64,000 nucleotides of DNA from Cylindrobasidium torrendii FP15055 ss-10 (GCA_000934385.1 KN880490.1:1-64000), one strand, 5' to 3'; shown: positions 10,877 through 21,715, counted from the first letter of the stretch. Notes: generated from the letters alone by a model not told the origin. Translations and numbers: made by a program.

Positions 10877-11945
10877 TGGAAGGTGCGGGGAAGCGCGTCC
10901 GCTGGTTCGTACCCTTCCGTGTGTAACACATCTGCCCTCCGGCATCTCGCAAATACTACGCCAAACGGACCATCCATAACCAACAACAACAACACCCTCC
11001 TTGTATATTTACTCGCCAACCTTTCTTGCTGTACATTGTTCTCTTCCACGAGGCTCCCTTTCCGTCTTCACAGCTAACCCCACAATTTTGTTTATCGAAA
11101 CTTTGCCTCTGTACTAACATCCGGCGTTGCGCCATTTTTCCGCCTTTCATTCATCCATGCATCCCACGGGCTTGCTAGCCTTAGAACATTTACTTCACTC
11201 CTTTGACATTGCCTGCGGTCAAACACTGCTTCCTTCCCTCCCTTTGCTTCCCGGTTGTTCACTTATATCACCTTCATTCGGTTCCTGCGCCTTGTCGCAT
11301 ATATTTATATTATCGTATCGTTGGATCTGCTGGATTACTTTCTACTGTTATATTCGAAATCTTGTTTTTGGGGGGAACATCCTCCTTTCGTTGAAGATTG
11401 AACGATTGAAGACCTAGTTGAGCGCAATTGTCCTGAGATTGACATTGATGTTCGATCTACATACGCATACCACTACACAGTCGAGACGGTCACAAATGGC
11501 TATGTAGAGAATCGGAATTTGATTAGGACCAACAGTGTTGTAATTTCAGAACTGAGTGGGCGAGCGGCCAAAAGCCTGCGCGTGCGTATCACAATCACGC
11601 CAATGAGTGTTGCAATTTGACCGGGGTGTCTACACATGCGTGTCAACTTTGACAAGTAAACGGCGGCAACCTCGACAACTGTCGGCTTCACACTAGCCAT
11701 GCTATGGGACGGCGATATGAGATATTTCGGTTGAAGCGGCCTGCGGTGGGTACGGTTGTGGCTCTGAATTGAGGTTGCAGCGAAGTATCAGACAGCAAGT
11801 CGTGGGGCACTGCTCCGGGCTATAATATTGGTTGGATTGGCTTCATTTGAATGATTGAAATGGCGGGTGTGATCTGGCACAAGAAAGTAGGACAATGGAT
11901 AATGCAGTTCTAATTGGTACAGACTTATGCCTTGGGAAAAGATGT
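10877..11945. other. Intergenic, 1.07 kb
   Basis: Mostly T/C-rich sequence probably containing the 3' UTR of the upstream gene, and on the other side the 3' end of the small minus-strand gene. A 66-codon minus-strand frame (11500-11700) has no recognisable features. Confidence 0.4.
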
Positions 11946-12334
11946 TCAGAGTTTTGGAATTCGTGCGAATTTCATGGCACACACCTCAGCGGACAGTGCC
12001 TGTATGGCCTCCTGGCGTACAGCACGACGCTCTGCAATTTCCTTGCGCTTCTCCCAAATGACATCCTCCATCTTGATCTCTAGGTGGTACGCATAGTATC
12101 CGAATGCGGCCCAGACTCCTGTCGAGATGACATGGCCAGATGGTCCTAGTCGAGGTCACTCAACGTTGGCAAAAGTTAGCATTCGGTTTGTGCAAACACA
12201 CCAGAGAAGAGTGGCCGCTTCATGATGCCTAGTTGAAGACAGCGCGCGGCGAAGCCAAATGCGCCATAGCCGAGTACGTTGGCGACGAGAGAGCCCGGAG
12301 GGCCAGGTTGCGGGATTTCTTGTCTGTAGGACAT
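11946..12334 (-). CDS. Small membrane protein, possible complex I accessory subunit
   Basis: Two exons (12334-12202, 12145-11946) give 110 residues. The N-terminus MSYRQEIPQPGPPGSLVAN is followed by a hydrophobic segment (VLGYGAFGFAARCLQLGI), a short loop, a second hydrophobic segment (HVISTGVWAAFGYYAYH) and a charged helix (EIKMEDVIWEKRKEIAERRA). A small two-helix protein with a charged matrix-side tail is the form of accessory subunits of mitochondrial complex I such as NUXM/B14.5b, and I suspect that family, but sequence alone does not prove it. The last 15 residues after ALSAE could be intron, since GTGTGT follows that codon, so the true C-terminus may differ. It diverges from the TPR gene over 156 bases. 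Confidence 0.62.
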
Positions 12335-12490
12335 GATGGTGACGAGCTCGGTGCCTTCCGGTTTGGGAACCGGGCGCGGGTGCCGCGATCTTGCCGTGAT
12401 CCCATCAGCTTCAGACTCGCGCCCGTGACTGTGTCTACTCTTTTGTCTCCATCTACCACCACTACGCACGCCCTCTAGAGAGATACCACT

Positions 12491-13440
12491 ATGTCTAACC
12501 CGAAGAATCTCGAAGTTGGAAAAGGCTACAAGGACGAGGGCGACGCGCTTTTCAAAAAGACAGAGTATAGACCAGGTGCGAGAAGCTGTTTACTTTGTGG
12601 GTTATCCAGGCTGATCCAGGTGTCTAGCTCTTGGGAAGTACTACCTCGCAAGTATTCCACTCAATCCACCTCGTTTCTCCGCTTATAAGTCAAACTACAG
12701 GCGCTTACGCACCTCGAAGGTCTTGACAAGTGCGCGCCTCAAAGCAGCTTGTGATCATCTGTTGACGTTCATTCCATAGGAATGCAATGAGCTCCATGGG
12801 AATGAGTGCACCAAGTAATGCGGAGGGTGAAGACAAGCCTATCAACGAGGTCCGTATCTCCCACATCTATACAATAGCCACTGACCTCTGCCCAGATCGA
12901 CGAGCTCATCAGCAAGGTCTATGGCAACATGTCCGCGTGCCACATGTCCCTCAAGAACTACCAACGTGTAATAGAGACTGCAGACAAGGTGCGTGGACGT
13001 GACAATACGCAACACTTACCTAACGCCCCACCAGGCGCTGAAGAAGAATCCAAAGAACTTTAAAGTTATGCTGAGGAAAGCTAGGGCTGTCGGAGAACAG
13101 GGCTGGCATGAACGTTCAAAGAGACTGTTAGAGGAAATAAAAACCAAGAGCCCAGAAGGCGCGTACTTTGCGTGTTCATTGCCCCATTTCACTTATCCTT
13201 GCCTCAGATGCCGCCAAAGCTGATGCTGAAATCGCACGCCTCAATTCTATAGACCAGGCGAAGGATAAGAAGTACGCCCAGAAGCAAAGAGGTGCGCAGT
13301 CCCCGTATTCACCAACGTATACTGAAAGTTGTCTCGCAGGTTTCCTGAAGCGCAATGTTGACCTCGGGATTGAGCAAAAGGTGGAGCCGGAAGAAGAAGG
13401 TGTCGAGGAAATATCCACGCCTGGCGTCAAGGCCGCTTGA
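12491..13440 (+). CDS. TPR protein, TTC9-like
   Basis: Eight exons (12491-12575, 12628-12647, 12701-12729, 12780-12849, 12896-12988, 13035-13158, 13208-13291, 13340-13440) join to 201 residues with no stop. TPR helices are recognisable: KGYKDEGDALFKKTEYRPAL with YYLALTHLEGLDKNA, then IDELISKVYGNMSACHMSLK, NYQRVIETADKALKKNPKNF and KVMLRKARAVGEQGWHERSK. The order and the long linker after the first repeat resemble animal TTC9 proteins, which bind partners through three TPRs. A charged C-terminus (EPEEEGVEEI) follows. Two introns (12648-12700, 13159-13207) only keep the frame if spliced as GC-AG, and exons 2 and 3 are 20 and 29 bases long. Confidence 0.85.
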
Positions 13441-13722
13441 GATTCCATAACATCTACTACATACTCTCCTCCCGGCCATCGTTGCTTTGCCTTTGCTCTA
13501 TCATTGTCATCTATACAGCGCCTATGCATCTACTGGGCATATAGCGCGCGCCAAATGTACACTTATCGAATTCACGGTCTCGAAATGGCCCAGTCTGAGT
13601 CTGACGTCCGACGTGCTTTGAGAATGCTCTGTCAGCGACGCGCTGTAACAAGTACCTAAGTCACCAGCTGCGCTATAGAGATGATCTAGATAGATAGGAT
13701 CACGTCTTGTTTAACAACCACC

Positions 13723-14235
13723 ATGCCATCTCTCGAACTCAAGACAAGTGCAAAGGTGCATTTCGCAATATTATTGCTGGCTGTTCCGTAACTGAAGCTC
13801 GACTAGGTCCCTGACCTTGAGAAATTCCTGCTCGAGTTCTCCAAGGAGGGCGCGCGCATCCTTGGAAAGCCAGAGGCCTACATCACAACCAGCGTCTCGC
13901 CTCTGCCCCTCATGACCTTCGCCGGTACTACAGAGCCAGCATTCACGCTCCTGGTCGTGCGTTATACTGCAACCCTACAAACGCACAATTCACTGAGCCT
14001 TTCTCAGATTTCCCTCGGCAATATCACCCCAGAGAAGAACGAGGTCTACAGTAAGGAGCTTTCCGAGTTCTTGCAGAGCAAACTTGGGCTCTCCCCCGAA
14101 CGTGGATACATCACTTTCCTTGACCCCGGCAATGACTATCTTGGGTGAGCATTCAACGACTTGACAGTGGTTGAGCACTTCTGATTGCGTTGCAGATACA
14201 AGGGAACCACTTTTGGTACCATCTTCGGCCGATAA
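13723..14235 (+). CDS. MIF-like tautomerase
   Basis: Four exons (13723-13755, 13807-13953, 14008-14144, 14196-14235) encode 118 residues, the usual size of macrophage migration inhibitory factor and D-dopachrome tautomerase. The start MPSLEL leaves Pro as residue 1 after Met removal, the catalytic base of the superfamily. ARILGKPEAYITTSVSP supplies the Lys near position 32, and TFAGTTEPAFTLL, GLSPERGYITFLDPGNDYLG and the terminal GTTFGTIFG follow family order. Members form trimers and tautomerise keto/enol substrates. The role in fungi is not established. No signal peptide is seen, as in other MIFs. Confidence 0.88.
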
Positions 14236-14415
14236 ACAGTTAGATACGAAGTGTAACATGAAAGAGCAATGTAAAAGAAACTATCACGCATGTTGTGCAG
14301 AGTGCACTGACTTGGTTCGATCTAACGATCATATGTGTAACTTGCCTTTCCTTCTTCCCACCATCCGACCCATACTCTGCGACACCCAGACCCTCTCCCT
14401 GCTTCCGAAGAGACT

Positions 14416-15135
14416 ATGAGCTTGGCCCCTGGAATCGCCCGTACTACTACAGACCTGGTGCAAAATACACCACGCACGCTCAAGCGCCTCGCCGCCAACG
14501 ATGAGAATCGCGAAATAAATGACCTGTCTCTGGGCTTCAGTGGAACGCCAAGCTCAGCCTCCAATCCTCAAACCGATTTCGATAGCGATAGCAACACTAT
14601 TGACCGCGCGCATATCCTGAAGCCCTTTTCCGTCGCGACCAACACCCCGCCGGCTTCGCCGAAACGCAAAGCGCCTGCCAAATGTCTGCTCACGCCTAGA
14701 AACATCCAGCGAAAGACAAATGTCTTTTCACGCACTCCTTTGTTCTCTTCGCCACCCGCCAAACGCCCTCGCTTAATGTCTCCAGTGTCTGATTTCTCCT
14801 CCCCTGCACCTAGGACGCCCGTCACCAAAGGCCCTCTCTCTATGTACTCTTCGCCTTGCGACTTTCTGTTGGATAGACTCGAGAAGGAAGAGGCAGCTAA
14901 ACACGAACTGGCGAATCCATTTGCATTCTTGACGTCGCCGTCTACATCCCGAAAGAGAACTGAAGTGGTCGGAATCTGGCACGGACGCCTGAAACTTGCA
15001 GAGCAGGAGCTTTCTGAGGCTGGCCTTGAAGAATACGAGATCGAGGATTGGTTTGACGCTGTAGACGACGACGAGGCCGATGATATGAACGAGAGCCACA
15101 ACTTGGCCTTCCAGATGCTGGACGCTGAGGCCTGA
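14416..15135 (+). CDS. Ser/Pro-rich protein with acidic C-terminus, unknown function
   Basis: Single exon, 239 residues. I do not recognise the family. The first 150 residues are disordered with many T-P and S-P sites (NTPRTLKR, LLTPRN, SRTPLF, RPRLMSPVS), typical of CDK substrates, and two basic clusters (PKRKAP, AKRPR) resembling nuclear localisation signals. From about residue 155 (CDFLLDRLEKEEAAKH) the sequence becomes helical, including WHGRLKLAEQELSEAGLEEYE, and ends in an acidic stretch (DAVDDDEADDMNES). A cell-cycle-regulated nuclear protein would fit the composition; that is inference. Confidence 0.75.
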   Translation: MSLAPGIARTTTDLVQNTPRTLKRLAANDENREINDLSLGFSGTPSSASNPQTDFDSDSNTIDRAHILKPFSVATNTPPASPKRKAPAKCLLTPRNIQRKTNVFSRTPLFSSPPAKRPRLMSPVSDFSSPAPRTPVTKGPLSMYSSPCDFLLDRLEKEEAAKHELANPFAFLTSPSTSRKRTEVVGIWHGRLKLAEQELSEAGLEEYEIEDWFDAVDDDEADDMNESHNLAFQMLDAEA

Positions 15136-15369
15136 GGCCTGAAGCGCAGGAGGTGGATATTTCCGACAAAGTTCTACCAGCGAACAGACTAAGAAACCTC
15201 GTATCTGCACATTTGGACACCCCGCCCACCCACAACTAATTACTATGACACCTGTAGCTGTTTTCGATAATGTATCGGTTCTTGATTTGTTACAATGGAT
15301 TGTGGCGACAAAGCCAAGCGTGGAAATGCTCTGAATATGGTACTTACAACAAGTTCAATATATGCGTGT

Positions 15370-17128
15370 TCAATGATCATCGTCGTACTCGGCTGCCCTT
15401 CCTGTTCTCCCTTGCTCGAGCACACCCGGTGCATCCTGTCCAAAGCGTGGCTCTAATCCACGATAAGAACGCTCGTTGAGGAAGGCGCCAGCCGCGCTGC
15501 CAGGTAGCCTTGTTAGTGCACCCTCTGAATCCCGAGTAACGAGAGCTTGGCTTGACGCCGTTTCTGAAGCAGGTATGGGATGCTCTGCTTCGAATCAACA
15601 AACGTGTTTGAGAGAGAGAGAGAGGGAAACGTGCCTCCACCATACTGTTTTGCTTGTCTGTATTTTCCAGAGACCAATGAGAAGACTGGTCGATCTTCGT
15701 CCTCTTCTTCATCCCCAGACTTCTCCTTCTGCAGTTCGGGTGTCTTCACTTGCGCCATTGCCAAAAGCTCCTCAAAGTCAAGCACGTACTTCCCCGTCCA
15801 GTCCGGATCGACCTGTAGCGCAACTTCCAGCTCGAAGGGGGTTACAATCGGACGCATGAAGTCCTGCAGTCACATAACAGGTCAGATTGATTTTGTCTAC
15901 CATTTGAGAGAGAAGGCACCTTTGCGTCAATCAAGCTGTTCTCAGGACACGCAATGAGCACAAAACATTCTACCTCCATGAAGTTGGCTAGCTTCGCTGG
16001 ATTAAGCCTACCCACGCTAATAGTATAACTCTTCTTCCGCGCTTTCTTCAGCAGGGCCCGCAAGTGCTTGATGAGCGGCAGGTAGGACGCAACACCAAGG
16101 GTCCCAACGACGATGCCAAATACGTCGGCATCGCGCGCTCTTTGAACCGCCGCGTATCGGCGCATGAGCATTTTGTTTGTTCGGATAGACTCGAGCTGCG
16201 TGGCCTGGTGTAGCGGGTCGTACACATAAACGGCGCTGGAGGAGTGTGTTATCAGAAGGTTGCTCAATCCAAGGGATTCGTGGCCGATGTAGAGGATAGT
16301 AGATGGTACTGCATCGCTGGAAGGTTTTTTGTGTGGATCGGATTCGTGGTTGGCATAACGTCGCGTGAGAGGCTTGTATGTCAGTGGAACCGACAAGTGG
16401 GCTTTGAGCTTGGTGGTAATGGACCCTTAGACGAGGTAAGATATAGTTCAAGAGGGCTGCGAAGACAGACACACCTGCGAGATGACTGTAGGCGACATCC
16501 AACCGGAGAGTCAGGTCCTTTATGTCTGGAGGGAGTGTGCGCGTTACACTGGCTATGCAGGCATCTACATCCAAGGGCTTTCGCCCAAATACATACATGA
16601 CCGGCAGACGGTATGTTCTTTGATCCATTAGTATCCCACACCTGGAAATGAGCTGTACTACGCACTGGCTCATGCAAGCATGCCCATAATGCACCATGGC
16701 GTTTGCATTTACATGTTCTGCGGCGACTTCGTCAACACAGCAACTTGAGGAGATAGAGCATGAGCTTGGGGTTCAGATCATGGATAATTCTGTGTGCCTG
16801 CCGTATGAGGTGTCTGCGAGTATGTAAAGCTCGCTGTTGCCGGCTAATGTTTGCAATCGCTGGTAGATTGGCACGGAATCGTGCAAGAGTTCGTCGGGGA
16901 ACTGCAAAGCCACCTTTTTACGAGTCTATCAGTCGCTCCGAAGTATTTTTGTGTCCCCCGTACCTTGACGTACCCGCCCTCCCTAATCCAATTCGCAGTG
17001 TCTTCTATGTCGTAGTATACATCGAATTCCGCAGGGGACAGATTCCGAGTTGTGTTGTCAAGCGATACGTCCAGTGTACGAGTTATGACATCTTCTCCTG
17101 ACGAGGAGAAAGCAGTATTTTCAGCCAT
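15370..17128 (-). CDS. DPH2: Diphthamide biosynthesis protein 2
   Basis: Multi-exon minus-strand gene. The N-terminal part reads FDVYYDIEDTANWIREGGYV then ALQFPDELLHDSVPIYQRLQ, ELYILADTSYGSCCVDEVAA and MVHYGHACMS, the signature order of Dph2. Later exons give LGLSNLLITHSSSAVYVYDP, RRYAAVQRARDADVFGIVVG, TLGVASYLPLIKHL, VECFVLIACPENSLIDAK and PIVTPFELEVALQ, ending near YRGLEPRFG and EYDDDH. Dph2 pairs with Dph1 in a radical-SAM-like [4Fe-4S] complex that adds the 3-amino-3-carboxypropyl group to the eEF2 His that becomes diphthamide. An (AG)n microsatellite at about 15608-15622 lies in the last intron. It diverges from the ABM-like gene over 417 bases with a TCATGTGA box at 17210-17217. Confidence 0.9.
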
Positions 17129-17545
17129 CGTGAAAGTACGAGGACTTTATGACAGCAAAACTCTGAAAGTGATTTCTGATCGCATCGATCAGCTAACTTA
17201 GTAACACGGTCATGTGATAAAGTACTCAAGCTTCAAGCTTCAAGGCCCAGGGAACAGCAATGCACTTGGTTTCATCTGTTCGAGTCACTGAGGATGAAAG
17301 TCGGAAACGGGATGCCGTATGGATCTGGACACTGAGTACTGAGGCTTAGGCCGTCATTCGCTGAAGCCTCGGAAGGCATGGTAATACTGAATGGATTCTG
17401 AATGGATTCAGCATGTGCAGTATTTGGAATCCCGCCAGTCATGACAGTGTGTGCTGATGTCAAGGCTCGACGGAATATAAGAAGACTAGATTCGTGTCAC
17501 AGGTTGCGTGCTGACCAAACCTATCTCCCACCATCTCTTCCCGAA

Positions 17546-18010
17546 ATGTCTACCCCAGAAAGCCTCCAGCTTGACGTCAATATCTTCATTGCCCCATCCG
17601 ACCTCCAGGCGTTCTGGGAAGCGCTCGAGCCTGCCTATCAGGCGGTCATCGCAGAAAAGGAATGCACACAGTTCGAGATTTCTGTGAGCGAGGACAAGGA
17701 GAAAGACGAGGTCACTATCCACTTTGTCGAAAGTTGGGCCGCTTCTTTGGAGTGGCTCACCACTGTACGTATCCCAGAGAAACAAGGGCTCGAATTCCAT
17801 CCTCACCGACATCCCGAGGTTCAATCTAGAAAGCCTTACTATAAACCATACCTAGAGGCGACAGAGAAGATGTTCAAACGCCCACGTAAGTGCAAACCTA
17901 CTTGAAGCAGTGATACCAGACCTAATAACGGTTCCACAGGCGAAGGGAAGATCTTCAAGCGCCTCGTTAACAAGTCCTATGCTAGCGAGACCCACTTCAC
18001 CAAGAATTGA
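17546..18010 (+). CDS. Small ABM-like (dimeric alpha/beta barrel) protein
   Basis: Three exons (17546-17764, 17819-17885, 17940-18010) give 118 residues. The pattern is that of antibiotic biosynthesis monooxygenase domains: a beta strand with LQLDVNIFIAPSDLQAFWEA, an alpha helix with YQAVIAEKECTQFEIS, and a strand with EVTIHFVESWAASLEWL containing the conserved E.W. Such proteins are small homodimers that act on quinols or quinone-like compounds or have non-catalytic roles; no catalytic assignment is possible here. An AATATAAG element about 70 bases upstream may be the TATA box. It is convergent with the substrate-binding-fold gene (146 bases between stops). Confidence 0.75.
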
Positions 18011-18156
18011 TTGCCTCGAGAAGGATTTTTAAGTCCCCCGTCTCATCTGGTCGAATAGATTACACTTCGGGAGCACAAGCATGTTGGCAGCAAAATACTA
18101 TTGTTTACCGACTGCTGCTGCGTTGTACAATTTGAATTTATGTTTGATTACGAACC

Positions 18157-19399
18157 TTATACCAATGTCGCAACAGCAGTGTCGACAAAGTCGGTGACTT
18201 TGAAGCCTCCTGCAGGAGGCGTCACGACACCGGCCTTTTCGAGAGCGGCGAGAGTATCAGTGACAATCTTGGCGTCTAAAGACAGGCAATTCTGCGGGTA
18301 CCCAACAGTCTTCAACCAGGCCTAGTCCCGTGTCAGCCAAGCATGCCGGTAACGCAACGTTGTTTGGTCATACCACAATATCCTCTTCAGGATACCCGAA
18401 CCGACTCTTGATGAATTCAACATCCTTAGAGGCGCGGTTTTCAGGCAAGTCGAAGGCCGACACATAGCCCGAGAGTGAGGCAAGGAACTGCTTGATGTCC
18501 TCAGCGGGTGTCTTGGGCTGGGCCGCGACAAGCCAGGATGGCCACGGCGTCGGCACAGAGCCAATGAAGCGGCATTCTTTCTTGTCGACAAATGGCTTTG
18601 TCGTAAACCACTCCCACATGAACGCACTTGTCGTGCCATCGTTGGTCGAATCGATTAGACCGCGGATATCATTGTTTACTGTGGGCGAGAATAAGCAAAA
18701 GCACGTAAGAACGCGGCGGAAGGCGTCACTCACTCTGGAACTTCATGTTTTCGGAAGGCCAGCCCTGCTGCATGGCCATCACGTATGCCATGGTCTGAGA
18801 GCCGCTAGGAATGAGTGAGTAAAAAGACCAGTATCGAGAAAGAATTGGAATCACCTTCCCAGCCGCGAGATCCCTATAGTGCTATCCTTTAAATCCTGGA
18901 TAGACTGATACTTGGATTCGTATCCAGAAATGACAGCCCTGGCATCATGTAGAGCTCGCATTTCAGACATCGACACGAATTTGCTCACCAGTTCAAGGGA
19001 GTTGATACATATACGCCGACAAGCTTGTAGGCGTTGGATCCTTTCGCAATGCCGGATATGAGTGGATCGGTCGTTGCGCTTCATAAGCAGCAAAGTTGTA
19101 TGAGGACCGCCCTTGGTTGTGAAAATGGACCTACATGGCTACATCGATTTCATCGTTTGTCAATCGCGAAATAAGCTGTCCAGTGCCACCTGGATAGGCG
19201 TGAATAACAATGGTCGTTGCCAATGGAATTGTTACTGACTGGGGCATTCGACAAGGACGAACGTTTTCCCCGCATCGTCGTCCGCGAACTGCAACAAAGG
19301 CGAAGAGAAGTGTTCCCGAACTGCGAAGATGCCGCTTTAGCACTCTGAAATATATCATGGAATAATGACACCCGTACTGTATCCAACGCGAAGTACCAT
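18157..19399 (-). CDS. Ca3427-like / NMT1-type substrate-binding-fold protein
   Basis: Several short exons starting at 19399. The assembled protein begins MVLRVGYIREHFSSPLLQFA, continues with DDDAGKTFVLVECPSGTGQ, LISRLTNDEIDVAIATTDPL, ISGIAKGSNAYKLVGVYVST, SKYQSIQDLKDSTIGISRLG, GSQTMAYVMAMQQGW and later PKTPAEDIKQFLASL and CLSLDAKIVTDTLAALEKAG. This is the type-2 periplasmic-binding-protein fold as seen in THI5/NMT1-like proteins and in the Candida Ca3427 protein. In bacteria the fold delivers substrates to ABC importers. The fungal protein has no signal peptide or membrane segment, so it is probably cytosolic, with unknown ligand. Length is about 300 residues, normal for the fold. Confidence 0.83.
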
Positions 19400-19548
19400 G
19401 CTGTCTTGATGATGGTAGGTCACAAAGAACGATTGATTAGATAGCGCGAGAACAGCGAGATTAAACAGCTCAGAAACTATGTAGATACATGTAGAGCTCG
19501 GATACTACAGTCCAAATCAACATAATATAAGGGGTATAACTGCTATAA

Positions 19549-20967
19549 TCAGTCCGAGAGCTCGATGATATCGTCATCTAACTCTTGCTCATGCTCAATG
19601 CGTCTTTTAACGTGTCGTTGAGGCGCAGGTACATTTTCCTTGTCCTCGTCATCCGATATTTCTATAACATCCATCGAGGTATCGTCGGCAGGAGGGCCAT
19701 TGGACCTGGCCGGTGGAGGAGTGGGATTCGGGCCGCCCGTTGCAGCGGTATCGACTGCATTCCAGAAGTCGTCGTCCTGGTTGTCAAACATATCGTCACT
19801 GAAGTCGGACGGTGCGCCGCGCACAACTGGATTATCTTCCTCGTCATCAGGTTCAGCAGGCAAAGGTATCCGGCGATTGTGAGCAAGAGGTAGACTGCCG
19901 CGGAGTTGACCGTCCACTTGGGTAGGTCCCGTAAAGAATGATGAACGAGTGGATGGGCTTATAAGAGTTGCCTGAGTGTCGGCAGGGATGCGACGTCGAC
20001 GTGGCTCATCAAGGTCATCGAGGTGGTCTTCGAGTCCACCGAGAGGATCCACAGGGGGCGAGATGGCGCGAAGTGGGGAACGAGGTTCTGGAGGCGGCGG
20101 CGGAGGTGCTTGTATGGTCATATCAACGTCGGGCTCAGGAATACTATCAGGAACAGTGTCAAGAACGCTGACAACGTGACAACATTTGGAGGACGCACCC
20201 CAATCGCAAGTGTAGCCCACGCTGGAAATTCAAACGCTGATTCGTCTCAAGATCCTCTGTCATGTGCTCCTTGAAGGCAACACAGGCTGGTTCAAGTAAG
20301 GCAATGCCGCGCCGTACCCTACAATCCTTGAGAAGGAGCTGTGTGGATGTAAGGAATGACAGAAGGAATTTAAGAGGATGGTAACGCACCTTGTAACCTA
20401 GAGGCGTTACGCCCAGCTTCATTTGTGGTAGAGACCTGTACTCCATGGCCTTGAGCGTCACTGCACCATCCGATATCTCGAAGCTGAGCATGCTTCTTGG
20501 ATAATTGGGCACAGGTCCCTCGCCGTCTACCTCAACATCCCCTTCCCCTTCTTCGGACTCGCCCGCTGCCAGACGTTCTTCGCGTGCCAACCGAACCTTG
20601 TTGAGACTAAATGCGCTCGCGCCAATATCGGTTATGGATACTATCTCGACCAGAACGGCGGAGCCTGATATACGCGACTCTTTGATTTTGGTGTCGGGGA
20701 TGTTGATAGGCAAGCCAGTTCCGTGCATCATAGAGTCGCTGAGGCTGGAAGACAAAAGCTGTTCCTCGACTTCTTTGATGATTTTGCCCATGTCTGTCGT
20801 TGGGTGGAGATTCTTCTCGTCGATAATCCAGTCGTAGCACGCTTGAAGCCATTCCTACTGCATTTAGCTAGTTTGACGCGGACGTGAGGATATTTCCGTA
20901 CCGGATCAACGCGTGGACGAGGATAGTTTGTGGACAGATACTGAGTTATGGCAGCAGGGACGCTCAT
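19549..20967 (-). CDS. RMI1: RecQ-mediated genome instability protein 1
   Basis: Minus-strand gene from ATG at 20967. The first exon (MSVPAAITQYLSTNYPRPRV) joins EWLQACYDWIIDEKNLHPTT and MGKIIKEVEEQLLSSSLSDS, the three-helix N-terminus of Rmi1. It continues with ISGSAVLVEIVSITDIGASA, RSMLSFEISDGAVTLKAMEY, LPQMKLGVTPLGYK and LLLKDCRVRRGIALLEPACV, the DUF1767/OB-fold domain that binds Top3 and opens the topoisomerase gate for Holliday-junction dissolution with a RecQ helicase. The C-terminal part, encoded from about 20180 down to 19549, is disordered and acidic, with two SUMO-interaction-like motifs (DVIEISDDED and DDIIELSD). The yeast protein ends after the OB fold, so the tail is an extension. 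A TCACGTG box lies 67 bases upstream of the start. Confidence 0.87.
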
Positions 20968-21033
20968 GGCGGGAGGGAGAGACCAGGAACGTGGTACTTG
21001 CAATGGAACTCAGATCATGATCGTGCCCCACGG

Positions 21034-21041
21034 TCACGTGC
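21034..21041. promoter_or_regulatory. E-box-like TCACGTGC upstream of RMI1
   Basis: CACGTG core 67 bases from the RMI1 start codon, a binding site type for bHLH or bZIP factors. Similar TCACRTGA-type boxes precede other genes in this window. Confidence 0.4.
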
Positions 21042-21657
21042 TACTATTTCTGGAAAATGAAATCGAGCATGCGTGTACGACTGCGTACGATTTCTCGGAG
21101 AACCGAAGCGTATTGCTCGAGGGAAAGACGAGGTAGAATAAAATGATACCTGCGTTACTTGCGTTATGATTTCCGGTGAAAATGGCTGTTATCTCTAGAC
21201 TTTCGTGTTCCGCACGATCTACGCCTTGCGGGTCCTGTCATGCTTCTATGCTTTTGACCCCTGGGTCGTTGTTAGTTCTGCATCTTGGGACGGGCTAGCG
21301 CTGAGTTGGCTTGCATACACCACCAACCAGCGTCTTGATCCTGCGAGCCCGTCGAGTTTGTTGACCTACGCAGACAATCGAAGTATACATGGTGACAGTC
21401 TCCTATAATAACACTGAGACAAAAGGAGTGTCTATACACCGCTGCGTCAAAAATCTCGGATGCGGGTGACCGAAAGCTACTCCCAACTGAAATCTGAATG
21501 ACATGGGATCACAATCGCCCATTGTTCTATGTGGGGCGATTACGTTATCCAAGTTGATAACATTTGCTCAAGAAATTAGGGCTAAGAAAAGACCTTGGTA
21601 TCATCGTAAACAGCGTCCTCGACAATAGGCATTGTCCTTTGTTGAGGTCTTCATGGG

Positions 21658-21665
21658 TATATAAG
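21658..21665 (+). promoter_or_regulatory. TATA box (TATATAAG)
   Basis: TATATAAG lies 50 bases before the ATG at 21716, so the 5' UTR must be very short. Confidence 0.55.
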
Positions 21666-21715
21666 CCACACAATGTTAGTGGACCGTCCTTGCCACTCCT
21701 TCGTTGTACATCACC

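Larger units (their letters stand above)
20968..21715. other. Intergenic region with two promoters
   Basis: No gene. It holds the RMI1 promoter (TCACGTGC at 21034-21041) at one end and the TATA box of the following plus-strand gene (21658-21665) at the other. Confidence 0.45.

Noticed and set aside
15608..15622. Possible CRISPR-like or functional repeat (AG)n
   Set aside because: A plain dinucleotide microsatellite in a DPH2 intron; no spacer structure.
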